DNA from: DATGUP01 sp035301265
Lineage (GTDB): Bacteria; Bacillota; Bacilli; Bacillales; Amphibacillaceae
Length of the DNA: 64,000 nucleotides
Assembly (NCBI GenBank): GCA_035301265.1
Contig: DATGUP010000016.1
Location: 1 to 64,000, forward strand
Direction of reading: 5' to 3'
Shown: one piece after another, positions 51,647 through 60,173 of the stretch
How the letters are laid out: the number at the start of each line of letters is the position of its first letter
Numbering within the stretch: position 1 is the first letter of the stretch
The notes under the pieces: model-generated
The model's input: only the letters and a program-made list of their open reading frames with translations
Told to the model about the DNA's origin: nothing
Databases searched by the model: none
Translations under genes and position numbers: made by a program

Positions 51647-52619
51647 AGATCCGATCACTCTTTCTAAGCAAGAATATCAAAAATGGGCCACCGATAATCG
51701 CCATAATAATCGAGGCAGGAATTTCCATAGGCGCCATAACTGTTCTTCCCAATGTATCGGCCGTTAAAATCAACAGCGCACCTGCAATCGTGGAAAAAGG
51801 TATCAACCACTTATGATCGGTCCCGACTAATGAACGCCCGATATGCGGAATGAGCAAACCGACAAACGTAAACATACCCGCTATAGCCGTTGCGATTGAT
51901 GCTAACAAAACAGCTATAATCGAAATAACGAATCGCGCCCGATTCACACGAAAACCTAGATTTTTCAATGTTTTATCTTTCAATGCCAAATGGTTGCACC
52001 ATGCATAAACGAAAAACGCCAGAATAAGTCCAATCGAACCGTAAAGGACCATGATATGGACATCATCCCATGTTTTCATCGAAAGTGTTGAAGTCGTGAC
52101 GGAAATATCGGACAGCATGCTGCTGGCATTTTGTGCACCAAGCAGTTCACTAAAACCGGTAAACACTGCGTTGATCGCAACACCGATTAAAATCATCCGC
52201 AATGGATCAAGTCCCGATTTCCAAGAAAACGCGTAAACGAGCAAAAAGGCGAGCGCTCCCCCTAAAAAAGAGAATAACGGTGTATAGAAGAATAAGGTTG
52301 GGAAAAAAGAAACCATTAAAATGGAAACAAATCCTGCTCCTGATGAAACACCAATAATTCCTGGCTCGGCTAAAGGGTTGCGCATCACCGCTTGCAAAAG
52401 CACTCCGGATACCGACAGTGCTGCGCCGGCAAACAAGGAAATGATAATACGTGGCAGGCGTAAATCTTTAATAATTTCTACATTCTCATTTGACCCTGTG
52501 AACAAGCCTTTAATCAGCTCGCTCGCGGATACGTCAATACTCCCTGTCACTGCTGAATAAATGATGACCCCAACAAGAAGGGCGATAACGCCAATAAAAC
52601 TGATGATCTTTTTGTACAT
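51636..52619 (-). CDS. Haem ABC importer permease (IsdF/FecCD family)
   Basis: A 327-residue, ten-helix BtuC-type permease. Family marks are GSIDVSASELIKGLF, DLRLPRIIISLFAGAALSVS, GVLLQAVMRNPLAEPGIIGV and GLLIPHIGRSLVGTDHKWLI. AGAGGTA precedes the ATG at 52619. It sits directly between the binding-protein and ATPase genes, so haem or a haem-like ligand is the expected cargo. Confidence 0.9.
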   Translation of the reverse strand: MYKKIISFIGVIALLVGVIIYSAVTGSIDVSASELIKGLFTGSNENVEIIKDLRLPRIIISLFAGAALSVSGVLLQAVMRNPLAEPGIIGVSSGAGFVSILMVSFFPTLFFYTPLFSFLGGALAFLLVYAFSWKSGLDPLRMILIGVAINAVFTGFSELLGAQNASSMLSDISVTTSTLSMKTWDDVHIMVLYGSIGLILAFFVYAWCNHLALKDKTLKNLGFRVNRARFVISIIAVLLASIATAIAGMFTFVGLLIPHIGRSLVGTDHKWLIPFSTIAGALLILTADTLGRTVMAPMEIPASIIMAIIGGPFLIFLLRKSDRIYGN

Positions 52620-52670
52620 CGTTTATACCTCTTTACTAGTCAACTAAGATATTTCTAGTTGTATGTGAAT

Positions 52671-53573
52671 CTAATTGGATTCTTCGGGATAAAGAATCTC
52701 GACCAATTCCTCTAACGCTTCGGGTGCAGCTAAATTAGCTGTTGTGCCAAAGCGTGTTTCCTCTAAATCATACACTCGATCGTTTTGGACAGCTTTGAAA
52801 TGCTTCCAAATATCATTTTCAGCAAACTCTTTATCGAACATCTCCACAACTTCATCAGGCATTCCGTGAGCCATGCGCAATATGACATCTGGATTCGATT
52901 GTTGTAAGTTTTCCGTATTAGAAGCAATGTATTCCCTATCCTCATCTTGAATGGCATTTATGCCACCAGCTCGTTTGACAAGATCACCGACATAGGAATT
53001 TTCCGTTGCTACGAGATAGCTCCCTGGAACTCCGAGTAAAATCAGAACGGTTGGAGATTCTTTTCCTTCCACTTTTTTTTCTGTTTCAGACAGCTTCTTT
53101 TCAAAACGGTTCACGATTTGTTCAGCTTGTTCTGTGCGGTCATATTTTTCCCCAAGATCGCGTATTGCATCATACATGCCTTCAACACTTTCTAAATCGA
53201 TGAACGTAACCGGTATATCAGCTTTTTCAAAAGCATCCTCTAAATCGGACTGCAATGTAGTAACCGATAGCACGTCTGTCGGCTGGAGTGACTTGATAAT
53301 CTCCATATCTGGCTCCATCGGATTGCCGACCTCTTCAGCTTCAGCATAGCGCTCGGGTAAGTCTTTATAACTTGTCGGAATACCGACAAGATCTAATTCC
53401 AATTTGTCCATGATCTCTGTCAAAGCAACGGTCGTCGCTACAATTCGATCCTCCTCTTCTTCAGCAGTCACATCCGATTGGCTATTTGATTGGGAATCTC
53501 CTGCACTCGATGCGCAGCCCGCTGCTAACAAAAGTCCGACCATCATAAGGGACAAGCTTAATTTGTATTTCAC
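52671..53573 (-). CDS. isdE: IsdE-like haem-binding lipoprotein
   Basis: A 300-residue lipoprotein (signal LSLMMVGLLLAAGC, Cys anchor) of the helical-backbone binding-protein class. It starts with GTG at 53573 behind AGAGGTG. Both haem ligands known from IsdE appear: Met in VGNPMEPDMEIIKSLQP and His in ILRMAHGMPDEV. The rest (ATTVALTEIMDKLELDLVGI, PTSYKDLPERY) follows IsdE closely. It receives haem from the surface NEAT proteins and hands it to the permease. Confidence 0.92.
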   Translation of the reverse strand: MKYKLSLSLMMVGLLLAAGCASSAGDSQSNSQSDVTAEEEEDRIVATTVALTEIMDKLELDLVGIPTSYKDLPERYAEAEEVGNPMEPDMEIIKSLQPTDVLSVTTLQSDLEDAFEKADIPVTFIDLESVEGMYDAIRDLGEKYDRTEQAEQIVNRFEKKLSETEKKVEGKESPTVLILLGVPGSYLVATENSYVGDLVKRAGGINAIQDEDREYIASNTENLQQSNPDVILRMAHGMPDEVVEMFDKEFAENDIWKHFKAVQNDRVYDLEETRFGTTANLAAPEALEELVEILYPEESN

Positions 53574-53625
53574 GGGTTGAACACCTCTTTCTTTAAAGGC
53601 GTACATCTGTTTGCAAAATGTTTTA

Positions 53626-53681
53626 ATAGCAAAGGAAGTCTTACCGCCGCATGTAGGCAGTAAGACTCGCGGATTTGCTAT
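53626..53681 (-). repeat. Large intercistronic hairpin between the NEAT and isdE genes
   Basis: Nested arms ATAGCAAA (53626-53633) / TTTGCTAT (53674-53681), AGTCTTAC (53637-53644) / GTAAGACT (53660-53667), and GCC / GGC form one long stem-loop. No T run follows on the minus strand, so it is probably an mRNA processing or stability element that separates high surface-protein expression from lower transporter expression. Confidence 0.7.
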
Positions 53682-53692
53682 AGCCTATCAAT

Positions 53693-54478
53693 TTATGCAT
53701 TGAAACGTTTCTTGAACTGAATGACCAATGGAATAGAAGCACTGATCAACAGAAGAGCATACAGTCCAATGTTGCTGGAGTCACCTGTTTTCGGGTTGGT
53801 GACTTCTTTGTCGGTCCCATCGTCTGATCCATTATTATTTCCTTCAACCGTGCCGTTTCCATTGTCACCGTTATCCGATCCGTTATTATCTTCAACCGTG
53901 CCGTTTCCATTGTCGCCGTTGTCTTGTTGGTCATTGCCATCGTTGTCGTCGCTTTCCCCGCCGCTTGAACCTTCGCCCTCATCTTCTTCTTTTTGCGGCA
54001 GGTCATCCAGGCCATTTAACTGTAATCTGAACTCAGGCTCGTGTCCATCCTCTAGACCTGGAAAGCCTGGAACAACATATCTTAATTGGGCAGGCAAAAT
54101 CGTCTCTACTGAATCCAATTCATACGTGTAGTATGTGACAGTTCCACCGTCTTCTTCAGCAATTGGCTCCTTACCATCTACTTTGACCCATTCAATGTCG
54201 AAATCAAAATCACCAAACTCACCCTCGCCTTCGCCGCTTTTAGCAATGCCTAATGTAAGGGTTATATTTTCCCCTTTGACTGATAAATTAGCTGTACTAT
54301 CAATAAATCCTCCAGCAACCGATTCCTCATCAGCATTTGCCTCGAGGGCACTAATATTGATATCATAATCACCATCTGCAATATCATAACTATCCGCAAA
54401 TACCGCACTGCCCATCATTGGCAATGTAAATAAGCTAATGACAAGTGCCAACATGATTTTCAAACTTTTATGCATCAT
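53693..54478 (-). CDS. NEAT-domain cell-wall protein with NPKTG sortase-B signal
   Basis: A 261-residue secreted protein: signal peptide (residues 1-28, ending VFADS), one divergent NEAT domain (about 33-157), an Asp/Asn/Gly-rich linker with a 16-residue unit repeated (DNGDNGNGTVE at 186 and 202), the sorting signal NPKTG (228-232), a membrane helix and a basic tail. The NPKTG motif plus the sortase B gene in the operon indicate an IsdC-like wall-anchored haem carrier. The usual haem-pocket YxxxY is HEPEF here (His146, Phe150), so axial ligation by Tyr is not possible at that site. AGGAGAGG sets the start. Confidence 0.88.
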   Translation of the reverse strand: MMHKSLKIMLALVISLFTLPMMGSAVFADSYDIADGDYDINISALEANADEESVAGGFIDSTANLSVKGENITLTLGIAKSGEGEGEFGDFDFDIEWVKVDGKEPIAEEDGGTVTYYTYELDSVETILPAQLRYVVPGFPGLEDGHEPEFRLQLNGLDDLPQKEEDEGEGSSGGESDDNDGNDQQDNGDNGNGTVEDNNGSDNGDNGNGTVEGNNNGSDDGTDKEVTNPKTGDSSNIGLYALLLISASIPLVIQFKKRFNA

Positions 54479-54492
54479 GTTTCCTCTCCTTT

Positions 54493-55194
54493 TTATTTTA
54501 TGTTTTTTTTGCTACGAAACATCCAAAAACCAACACCAATGACGATCAATACGCCAATAATTACAAGCACCATCCACATGGTATTCGAGGCACTGTCTTC
54601 TGAAGAAGTTGCTTTGGCGGCAGTCTTTGCCTCTTTTTCGCTTTCGCTAGTTAATGCTTCACTTTCATCACCTGTATCATTCTCAATACTTTCATCACCT
54701 CCTTCTGTATTCGCATTTTCATCTGCGCGATCTTCAGAGGGTGCTGTCTCTAAATCATCAACATCAAACACTGCCCGTGCCGTGTGCGTCGTATCATATA
54801 AGTCCGGAACAACAACATGCATTTCCATCTCGACTGGCTCGGTCAAATCCTCATCTACCCGAAATTTAACCGTTCGTGTATCTTCACTTTCATCTTCACT
54901 GATCACCTCAACAGGGCCACTCGGCGCACTCAACGATTTAATCATATCCGCCCCAGTTACCGTTAATTGAATATATTTTGTTCCATTTTCCACAATGAGT
55001 TTAGCTGGCTTAGTAAAATAACCGTCCGCTATCGACGTATTGTCGTTATCGGCTTCTATCATCTCGTAATCAATTTCATACGTTCCATCGGCGATATCGG
55101 CATCAGCCGATTCTCCAAACCATCCGCTGTAAACTTGAAAAAACACTACCGCTATAATTGCGAGCGGAACGATCGGCAGGAGCTGTCTTCGCAT
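54493..55194 (-). CDS. NEAT-domain membrane-anchored protein
   Basis: A 233-residue protein, first gene of the operon. A signal segment (residues 6-22) precedes a canonical NEAT domain: ADGTYEIDYEMIEADNDNTS, YFTKPAKLIVENGTKYIQLT and VVVPDLYDTTHTARAVFD. The haem-ligand Tyr is kept (Tyr133), but the second Tyr of YxxxY is His137. A Glu/Ser-rich linker leads to a C-terminal membrane helix (MWMVLVIIGVLIVIGVGFWM) and FRSKKNIK, with no sorting motif, so it stays in the membrane. GGGAGGGAG precedes the ATG. Confidence 0.9.
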   Translation of the reverse strand: MRRQLLPIVPLAIIAVVFFQVYSGWFGESADADIADGTYEIDYEMIEADNDNTSIADGYFTKPAKLIVENGTKYIQLTVTGADMIKSLSAPSGPVEVISEDESEDTRTVKFRVDEDLTEPVEMEMHVVVPDLYDTTHTARAVFDVDDLETAPSEDRADENANTEGGDESIENDTGDESEALTSESEKEAKTAAKATSSEDSASNTMWMVLVIIGVLIVIGVGFWMFRSKKNIK

Positions 55195-55330
55195 GTCTAT
55201 TATCTCCCTCCCATTTATTTACACTAACGACACGAGCTTGTGCTATTCTATAAAGTAGAAATGTGCTTGATAAAAATTCTATGTAAAACTTCCTATTACA
55301 GATAGTGTCATGTTTTTAATAGCCATACTT

Positions 55331-55359
55331 ACTATATCAGTAAATGTATGACAGAACAA
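55331..55359 (-). promoter_or_regulatory. Predicted promoter of the isd-like operon
   Basis: Read on the minus strand: weak -35 TTGTTC (55359-55354), a 17-base spacer, -10 TATAGT (55336-55331). The poor -35 overlaps the nearest copies of the 11-bp repeat array, as expected for an activator-dependent promoter. The transcript would have a leader of about 130 bases. Confidence 0.6.
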
Positions 55360-55425
55360 TGAATATAAGATGAACAATATATGACATATTGATGAATAAT
55401 TTGTGAATAAAATGTGAACATAATT
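55349..55425 (-). promoter_or_regulatory. Seven-copy 11-bp direct-repeat array, response-regulator binding site
   Basis: On the + strand TGA begins at 55349, 55360, 55371, 55382, 55393, 55404 and 55415, exactly 11 bases apart. On the coding (minus) strand the units read TTCACA, TTCACA, TTCATC, GTCATA, TTCATC, TTCATT, GTCATA with 5-base spacers. This is the layout of PhoP boxes, and the units with their flanks (GTTCACATT, GTTCATCTT) resemble the haem-sensing regulator HssR site (GTTCATATT, 2 bases, GTTCATATT). The array ends at the -35 of the NEAT/sortase-B operon. Confidence 0.75.
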
Positions 55426-55510
55426 GTTCGTATTTTAAGCCAGGTGAATGCAGACTACGTTTCTATATCAATGCTATACAACTGTTTTGCCGAGTCTAGT
55501 AATATCGTTC

Positions 55511-55544
55511 AAAATAAAAGCATCGGCCCTTAGGCTGATGCTTT
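55511..55544 (-). terminator. Terminator of the DUF3298 gene
   Basis: AAAGCATCGGCC (55517-55528) and GGCTGATGCTTT (55533-55544), loop TTAG region; TTATTTTG follows on the minus strand. Confidence 0.85.
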
Positions 55545-55566
55545 GCCATAATAATAAATTTGCACT

Positions 55567-56187
55567 TTAACTGGCTGCCAACCGCGCTAGCAATCCATCA
55601 TGTGGGATGATTGACTCCAGCTTATAAATCGGTATAGGAAACATCGGGGCACCGACATAATGCGGAGTAATGGTCAACGGTTGAAAAAACAGAACGATTG
55701 TTTTGTCAGCGATATAAAAATCTTGATCGGGCTGAATGGCCTCAAATGAATTCAACACAGGGATATCGCGCTCGGACAGTTGCTGTCGTATATGCGCCGA
55801 CAATTGATGTACATAATCACTCTCAGGTTGGAACAGATCATTGAGCTCATATTGTTTTCCTGACGTTAAATCAAATGTCATAGCTTCAAAACGCGTCAAG
55901 CCATTAGCATAATTTGATGCAATGGCATAGTTCGTTAATACAAGACTAAGAACAGAACGTTCGTTTGTTTTAATTTCATACATCCCTAGCATTTCAGCAA
56001 AAACAGCCACGTCTTGTTCTACGTGTTGGCGCTGTATGAGATTAAGAGTAGCACGATAAATCGACTGGTTAATCGTCTGCTGTATAAATTCGTCCGTCAA
56101 TCCTTTAATTTGCGGAAAATAGATCATTATCCCTTGGTGTGATATCATATACGTTTGTATGCTCACAGGCAATGATTGTACGACCAT
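55567..56187 (-). CDS. DUF3298 domain protein
   Basis: A 206-residue protein without a clear signal peptide. A DUF4163-like N-terminal half (MIYFPQIKGLTDEFIQQTIN) precedes the DUF3298 core (ANGLTRFEAMTFDLTSGKQY ELNDLFQPESDYV and IADKTIVLFFQPLTITPHYV GAPMFPIPI). This domain pair is found in the extracytoplasmic parts of anti-sigma factor RsiV and of polysaccharide deacetylase PdaC; here no membrane helix or deacetylase is attached. GAGGGATC precedes the ATG at 56187. Function is unknown. Confidence 0.82.
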   Translation of the reverse strand: MVVQSLPVSIQTYMISHQGIMIYFPQIKGLTDEFIQQTINQSIYRATLNLIQRQHVEQDVAVFAEMLGMYEIKTNERSVLSLVLTNYAIASNYANGLTRFEAMTFDLTSGKQYELNDLFQPESDYVHQLSAHIRQQLSERDIPVLNSFEAIQPDQDFYIADKTIVLFFQPLTITPHYVGAPMFPIPIYKLESIIPHDGLLARLAAS

Positions 56188-56306
56188 TCGGATCCCTCGC
56201 TTTTTGCGTATTTACGTTAATGTATGTTGCATTAGGCATAAGCGTTCGATCATTTGTCCATCACATTAGTGCCATAGGGTTTCTTGGTCGTACAGTTCGT
56301 TTGGCT

Positions 56307-58325
56307 CTATACGTTTAACAACTTGGCATTGATCGCAACAATGATCGTGCTCAAGCTCATAAGTCCCGCTCCGACCGCTGGGCTCAAGACGATGCCGATC
56401 GGTGCCAGCACCCCTGCTGCAAGCGGGATTGCCAAAATATTGTACCCTGCCGCCCACCATAAATTTTGAACCATTTTCCGGTATGTCTTTTTCGACAAAT
56501 CGATCAATGATACGACATCTTTCGGATTGCTTTTTACAAGGATGACATCCGCTGTTTCTATAGCTATATCGGTTCCAGCTCCGATCGCAATACCTAAGTC
56601 GGCTGTTGCCAAAGCAGGCGCATCGTTGATTCCGTCACCCGTCATAGCTACTTGCCAACCCTGTTTTTGTATGTTTTCGACGTGATCGGCCTTTTTATCG
56701 GGTAAAACTTCTGCATGAACCTCGTCGATATCCAATCGTTTAGCGACCCAATCCGCCACGCTTTGTTGATCGCCTGTTAGCATAATGGGGTGGATACCTT
56801 TTTCTTTTAAAACATCTACGGCTTCTTTTGCCGTTTGGCGTACCATATCAGCAAGGGCGATCATACCGATGAATGCATCGTCCAGTAAAACGAATACAAC
56901 CGTTTTTCCTTCATTTGACATAGCGTTAAAGGCTTTCTCATCATATGACAGGCCGTGATTAGCTGCATAGCCCGGGCTCGCGACCGTCACTTTTCTGCCA
57001 TTGACAACGCCTTGTATGCCTTTGCCTGTCAGAGATTCAAAATCAGCTGTCTCCTTGAGCGCCACTCCCTTTTCCTGTGCCGATTTGACAATTCCTGCGG
57101 CAATGGGGTGCTCTGAATGTTGTTCCACGCTTGCCGCCCACTGCAGCACCTCTTTCTCCGCAAAATCTTCAGCTGGAACGATATCGGCTACACCAAACGC
57201 TCCTTCTGTCAATGTTCCCGTTTTATCAAAAACGACTGCGTTCAGGCAGCGTGCCCTTTCAAAATTGGCCCGATTTCTAATGAGCAAACCATGCTTAGCA
57301 GCAATCGATGTCGATACGGCAATCACAAGCGGAGCTGCCAATCCGAGCGCATGCGGACAAGTAATCACCATCACCGTGACCATCCGCTCTAGCGATGCAG
57401 CAAACGAATAGCCGAAAAAAAGCCAAATAATCAATGTCACCAAACCCGAAGCAAGCGCTAAATAAAACAGCCATTTTGCTGCGCGATTCATTAAATCTTG
57501 TGTTCTCGACTTGGATTCCTGTGCCTCCTTAACCAAGGTAATGACTTGGGAAAGGTAGGAATTGTCGCCCGTTTTTTCTACTTGAATCGTTAATGATCCT
57601 TCTTTGTTTACCGAACCGCCTATGACTTCGTCGCCTTTACCTTTTTCTGCAGGGACGGATTCCCCAGTAAGCATGGATTCGTCGATAGCCGAACGGCCGT
57701 CCAGAATGATTCCGTCTACAGGAACTTGTTCACCAGGTTTGACAAGCACCCGGTCATGATGTTTCAAAGCCGATAGCGGGACATCCGCTATATTTCCTTG
57801 CTCATCCAGTTTGTGCGCTTCATTAGGCATAAGCTTGATGAGCTCTTCTAACGCATGGGAAGCTCCCATTACCGAGCGCATTTCAATCCAATGGCCGAGG
57901 AGCATAATATCGATCAAAGTCGCCAGTTCCCAGAAAAAATCTTGGCCTTGCAACCCAAAAACGGTAAAAGAACTATACACGTAGGCGACGGCTATAGCGA
58001 GGCCGATCAGTGTCATCATGCCGGGATTTCTATCTTTTAATTCATCGATCCCTCCGGCAATAAACGGCCATCCGCCATAAAAAAATATAAACGTCGACAG
58101 GCCGAACAAAATATATGAACTACCGGCAAATTGCCACGCCACACCAAAAAAAGACTGAATCGCGGGCGACATAATGAGAATGGGGATGGTCACAATGAGG
58201 GAAATATAAAACCGTTTCCTGAAGTCGTTTACCATATCTCCATGATCGTGATGGTCTGAATGGCTGTGCTGCTTTCTTGAATCATGATGGGACCGGTGTG
58301 TTTGGTTATCGTAAAAGTTTACCAT
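56307..58325 (-). CDS. copB: CopB-type heavy-metal P-type ATPase (CPH motif)
   Basis: A 672-residue P1B ATPase. There is no HMA domain; the N-terminus is His-rich (HRSHHDSRKQHSHSDHHDHG). The metal-site motif is CPH (VMVITCPHALGLAAP), which marks the P1B-3 CopB group thought to move Cu+, Ag+ or Cu2+. The phosphorylation site DKTGTLTEG, HP motif SEHPIAAG and hinge TGDGINDAPAL are intact. GGGTGAG precedes the ATG. It is probably transcribed alone, with a copper-type operator-like sequence (ATACGGTATAAGGGTA) in its leader near 58370. Confidence 0.92.
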   Translation of the reverse strand: MVNFYDNQTHRSHHDSRKQHSHSDHHDHGDMVNDFRKRFYISLIVTIPILIMSPAIQSFFGVAWQFAGSSYILFGLSTFIFFYGGWPFIAGGIDELKDRNPGMMTLIGLAIAVAYVYSSFTVFGLQGQDFFWELATLIDIMLLGHWIEMRSVMGASHALEELIKLMPNEAHKLDEQGNIADVPLSALKHHDRVLVKPGEQVPVDGIILDGRSAIDESMLTGESVPAEKGKGDEVIGGSVNKEGSLTIQVEKTGDNSYLSQVITLVKEAQESKSRTQDLMNRAAKWLFYLALASGLVTLIIWLFFGYSFAASLERMVTVMVITCPHALGLAAPLVIAVSTSIAAKHGLLIRNRANFERARCLNAVVFDKTGTLTEGAFGVADIVPAEDFAEKEVLQWAASVEQHSEHPIAAGIVKSAQEKGVALKETADFESLTGKGIQGVVNGRKVTVASPGYAANHGLSYDEKAFNAMSNEGKTVVFVLLDDAFIGMIALADMVRQTAKEAVDVLKEKGIHPIMLTGDQQSVADWVAKRLDIDEVHAEVLPDKKADHVENIQKQGWQVAMTGDGINDAPALATADLGIAIGAGTDIAIETADVILVKSNPKDVVSLIDLSKKTYRKMVQNLWWAAGYNILAIPLAAGVLAPIGIVLSPAVGAGLMSLSTIIVAINAKLLNV

Positions 58326-58559
58326 ATATTCTCACCCTTGTAAAGTATCGTCACACTAAGCTTACTTTACCCTTATACCGTATATTATATTTACACCGGG
58401 TAACGTAACCGTCGCTCTATATCACGGAAAGAATCAATAGAAATGAAATGCACCTTTTTTTGTATACGTCAGGCACGATGCGACATTAGAACAGCAGAAA
58501 AAATCAGCTTTAAAAGGGTTCAAAAACACGAATGCACTCTTAATGCTTGATACATCCAC

Positions 58560-59681
58560 CTATCGTTTAACTGATGGTGTGACATGCCGTTTTTTATGCT
58601 CTTTATTATGCCCCATTACTTTAAATAACCATTTTAATAGAGGCGGCACGGCAAAAAAGATGGAAAAGGTACGAAAGAGTTGGTAACCGGACACAATCGA
58701 TAAATCAGCACCGATCGCATGAGCGATAATACTCATCTGATCCATCCCTCCAGGTGCCAGACTTAAAAGAGCTGTCGCTTTAGTTACATGATGCATTCCC
58801 GTCAACAGCATCGCGAGCAAAATCGAACCGAGCATCAACATCAATCCACTTCCGATAGCTAGACTAATCGATCGGGCTTTATGATCGATTTGGTCTGTCT
58901 CTAACATCAACCCGATATGCGTACCGATCATCAGCTGAGCGACATTAATAAGCGGTGCCGGCAAGTGAGGACCATTTAAACCAGCGAGCTGAAGTAGAAC
59001 CGTCGCAATCAACGGCCCTAGTAAATAAGCCGTTGGAAAGTTGATCTTGTTTCCTATAACAGCAAACGCTATACAAACAACGGCAAAAAATACGATGTTC
59101 GGAAACAAAGGGGCTGATTCCGCAACAGATGCGGCAGATGTCGACATATTTTCCGCCGTGGATTGATTAAAAATTGGAATGGAGACTAGCAATGGCATCG
59201 AAATGACGATGATCATGAGGCGAATCACTTGTGTGACCGTAACAACCGCTAGATTGATACCTTTCGTTTCCTCTGCTAACACAACGACCTGTGTCAAACC
59301 ACCGGGGATACTGCCCAACAAAGCTGATTGAAAATCGGTATTAGATAAGCGTGAAACAACATAGGCAATACCTGCACACCATAGCATCAACAATAACGTC
59401 AGCAATAGCATCGAGGGCAGTTGGTTGGCCATCTCCCTTAATGCCGCAGTAGTCATAGATAAACCGATCGTATAACCAACAATTACCATTCCTGTATCGC
59501 GGAGGGAATCATGCCATGTGAGATGCCACTTGAGCACATTTTTCCCTAAAACCATAATAATCATCGGGCCTAAAAGCCACGGAACCGGGATGTGCAACAG
59601 TTTGAAAAACATTCCTCCAATGATCGCAACAATTAAAGTGATTATAAATCTTCCATATTTGTTCGATAAATATTGATACAA
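58560..59681 (-). CDS. AbrB-family membrane protein (PF05145, duplicated repeat)
   Basis: A 373-residue protein with about ten helices. Two internal copies share the AbrB-duplication text: PVPWLLGPMIIMVLGKNVLK with GGLTQVVVLAEETKG in the first, and PTAYLLGPLIATVLLQLAGL with PGGMDQMSIIAHAIGADLSI in the second. The family name is misleading: it is a membrane transporter-like group, not the AbrB regulator. It starts with TTG at 59681 (AGAGGC upstream). It lies between copZ and copB; a copper link is possible but unproven. Confidence 0.85.
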   Translation of the reverse strand: MYQYLSNKYGRFIITLIVAIIGGMFFKLLHIPVPWLLGPMIIMVLGKNVLKWHLTWHDSLRDTGMVIVGYTIGLSMTTAALREMANQLPSMLLLTLLLMLWCAGIAYVVSRLSNTDFQSALLGSIPGGLTQVVVLAEETKGINLAVVTVTQVIRLMIIVISMPLLVSIPIFNQSTAENMSTSAASVAESAPLFPNIVFFAVVCIAFAVIGNKINFPTAYLLGPLIATVLLQLAGLNGPHLPAPLINVAQLMIGTHIGLMLETDQIDHKARSISLAIGSGLMLMLGSILLAMLLTGMHHVTKATALLSLAPGGMDQMSIIAHAIGADLSIVSGYQLFRTFSIFFAVPPLLKWLFKVMGHNKEHKKRHVTPSVKR

Positions 59682-59807
59682 TATGCAATGCCTCTTTTCA
59701 ATAATAAATGTTTTGAACCGTTTGAATAATCAAAAGCAGAGATGAACTAGCGCGTTTTCGACCGCGGTTGCACAGTAAAACATTCACTGTGATCAATTCG
59801 CCCCCAT

Positions 59808-59840
59808 TAAAAAGAGCCGATTCGTACAGGGAACCGGCTC
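59808..59840 (-). terminator. Terminator after copZ
   Basis: GAGCCG (59814-59819) and CGGCTC (59835-59840) with a partly paired loop; TTTTTAA follows on the minus strand. Confidence 0.8.
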
Positions 59841-59850
59841 GTATATTAAC

Positions 59851-60057
59851 TTAAGCGACATCATAACCTTGATCTTCTATTGCTTTGCGCATCGTTTCTT
59901 TTGTTACTTGATTAGCATCATAGGTTACGTCAACTTTTCCCGTCTCTACATTGACTTCGACCTGCTCGATGCCGTCAAGCTCTTTGAGTGCTCCTTCAAC
60001 TGCCGATTTACAGTGGTTGCAAGTCATTCCTTTGACATCCAGTGTCATATTTTGCAT
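59851..60057 (-). CDS. copZ: Copper chaperone CopZ
   Basis: A 68-residue ferredoxin-like HMA protein with the copper-binding motif GMTCNHCKSAV (Cys13, Cys16 region). It delivers Cu+ to the HMA domains of CopA. GGGGGTGAG precedes the ATG at 60057. It follows copA by 116 bases and ends at a terminator, so it is the last gene of csoR-copA-copZ. Confidence 0.94.
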   Translation of the reverse strand: MQNMTLDVKGMTCNHCKSAVEGALKELDGIEQVEVNVETGKVDVTYDANQVTKETMRKAIEDQGYDVA

Positions 60058-60173
60058 ACCGCCTCACCCCCTTTCAACATCGTATTAATTTATTTTCAAC
60101 TATTACTATTATCTACACAAATTGACACGGGCGGACAAACAAAACGTTGTTTAACTAAAACATCGATATGCGT

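Noticed and set aside
53721..54131. Ser/Pro-rich + strand frame opposite the NEAT gene
   Set aside because: It is the antisense image of the Asp/Gly/Asn-rich repeat linker of the NPKTG protein.
55280..55300. A Fur box upstream of the isd-like operon (ATAGAATTTTTATCA)
   Set aside because: Only about 10 of 14 dyad positions match the 7-1-7 consensus, mostly in one half; too weak to call.
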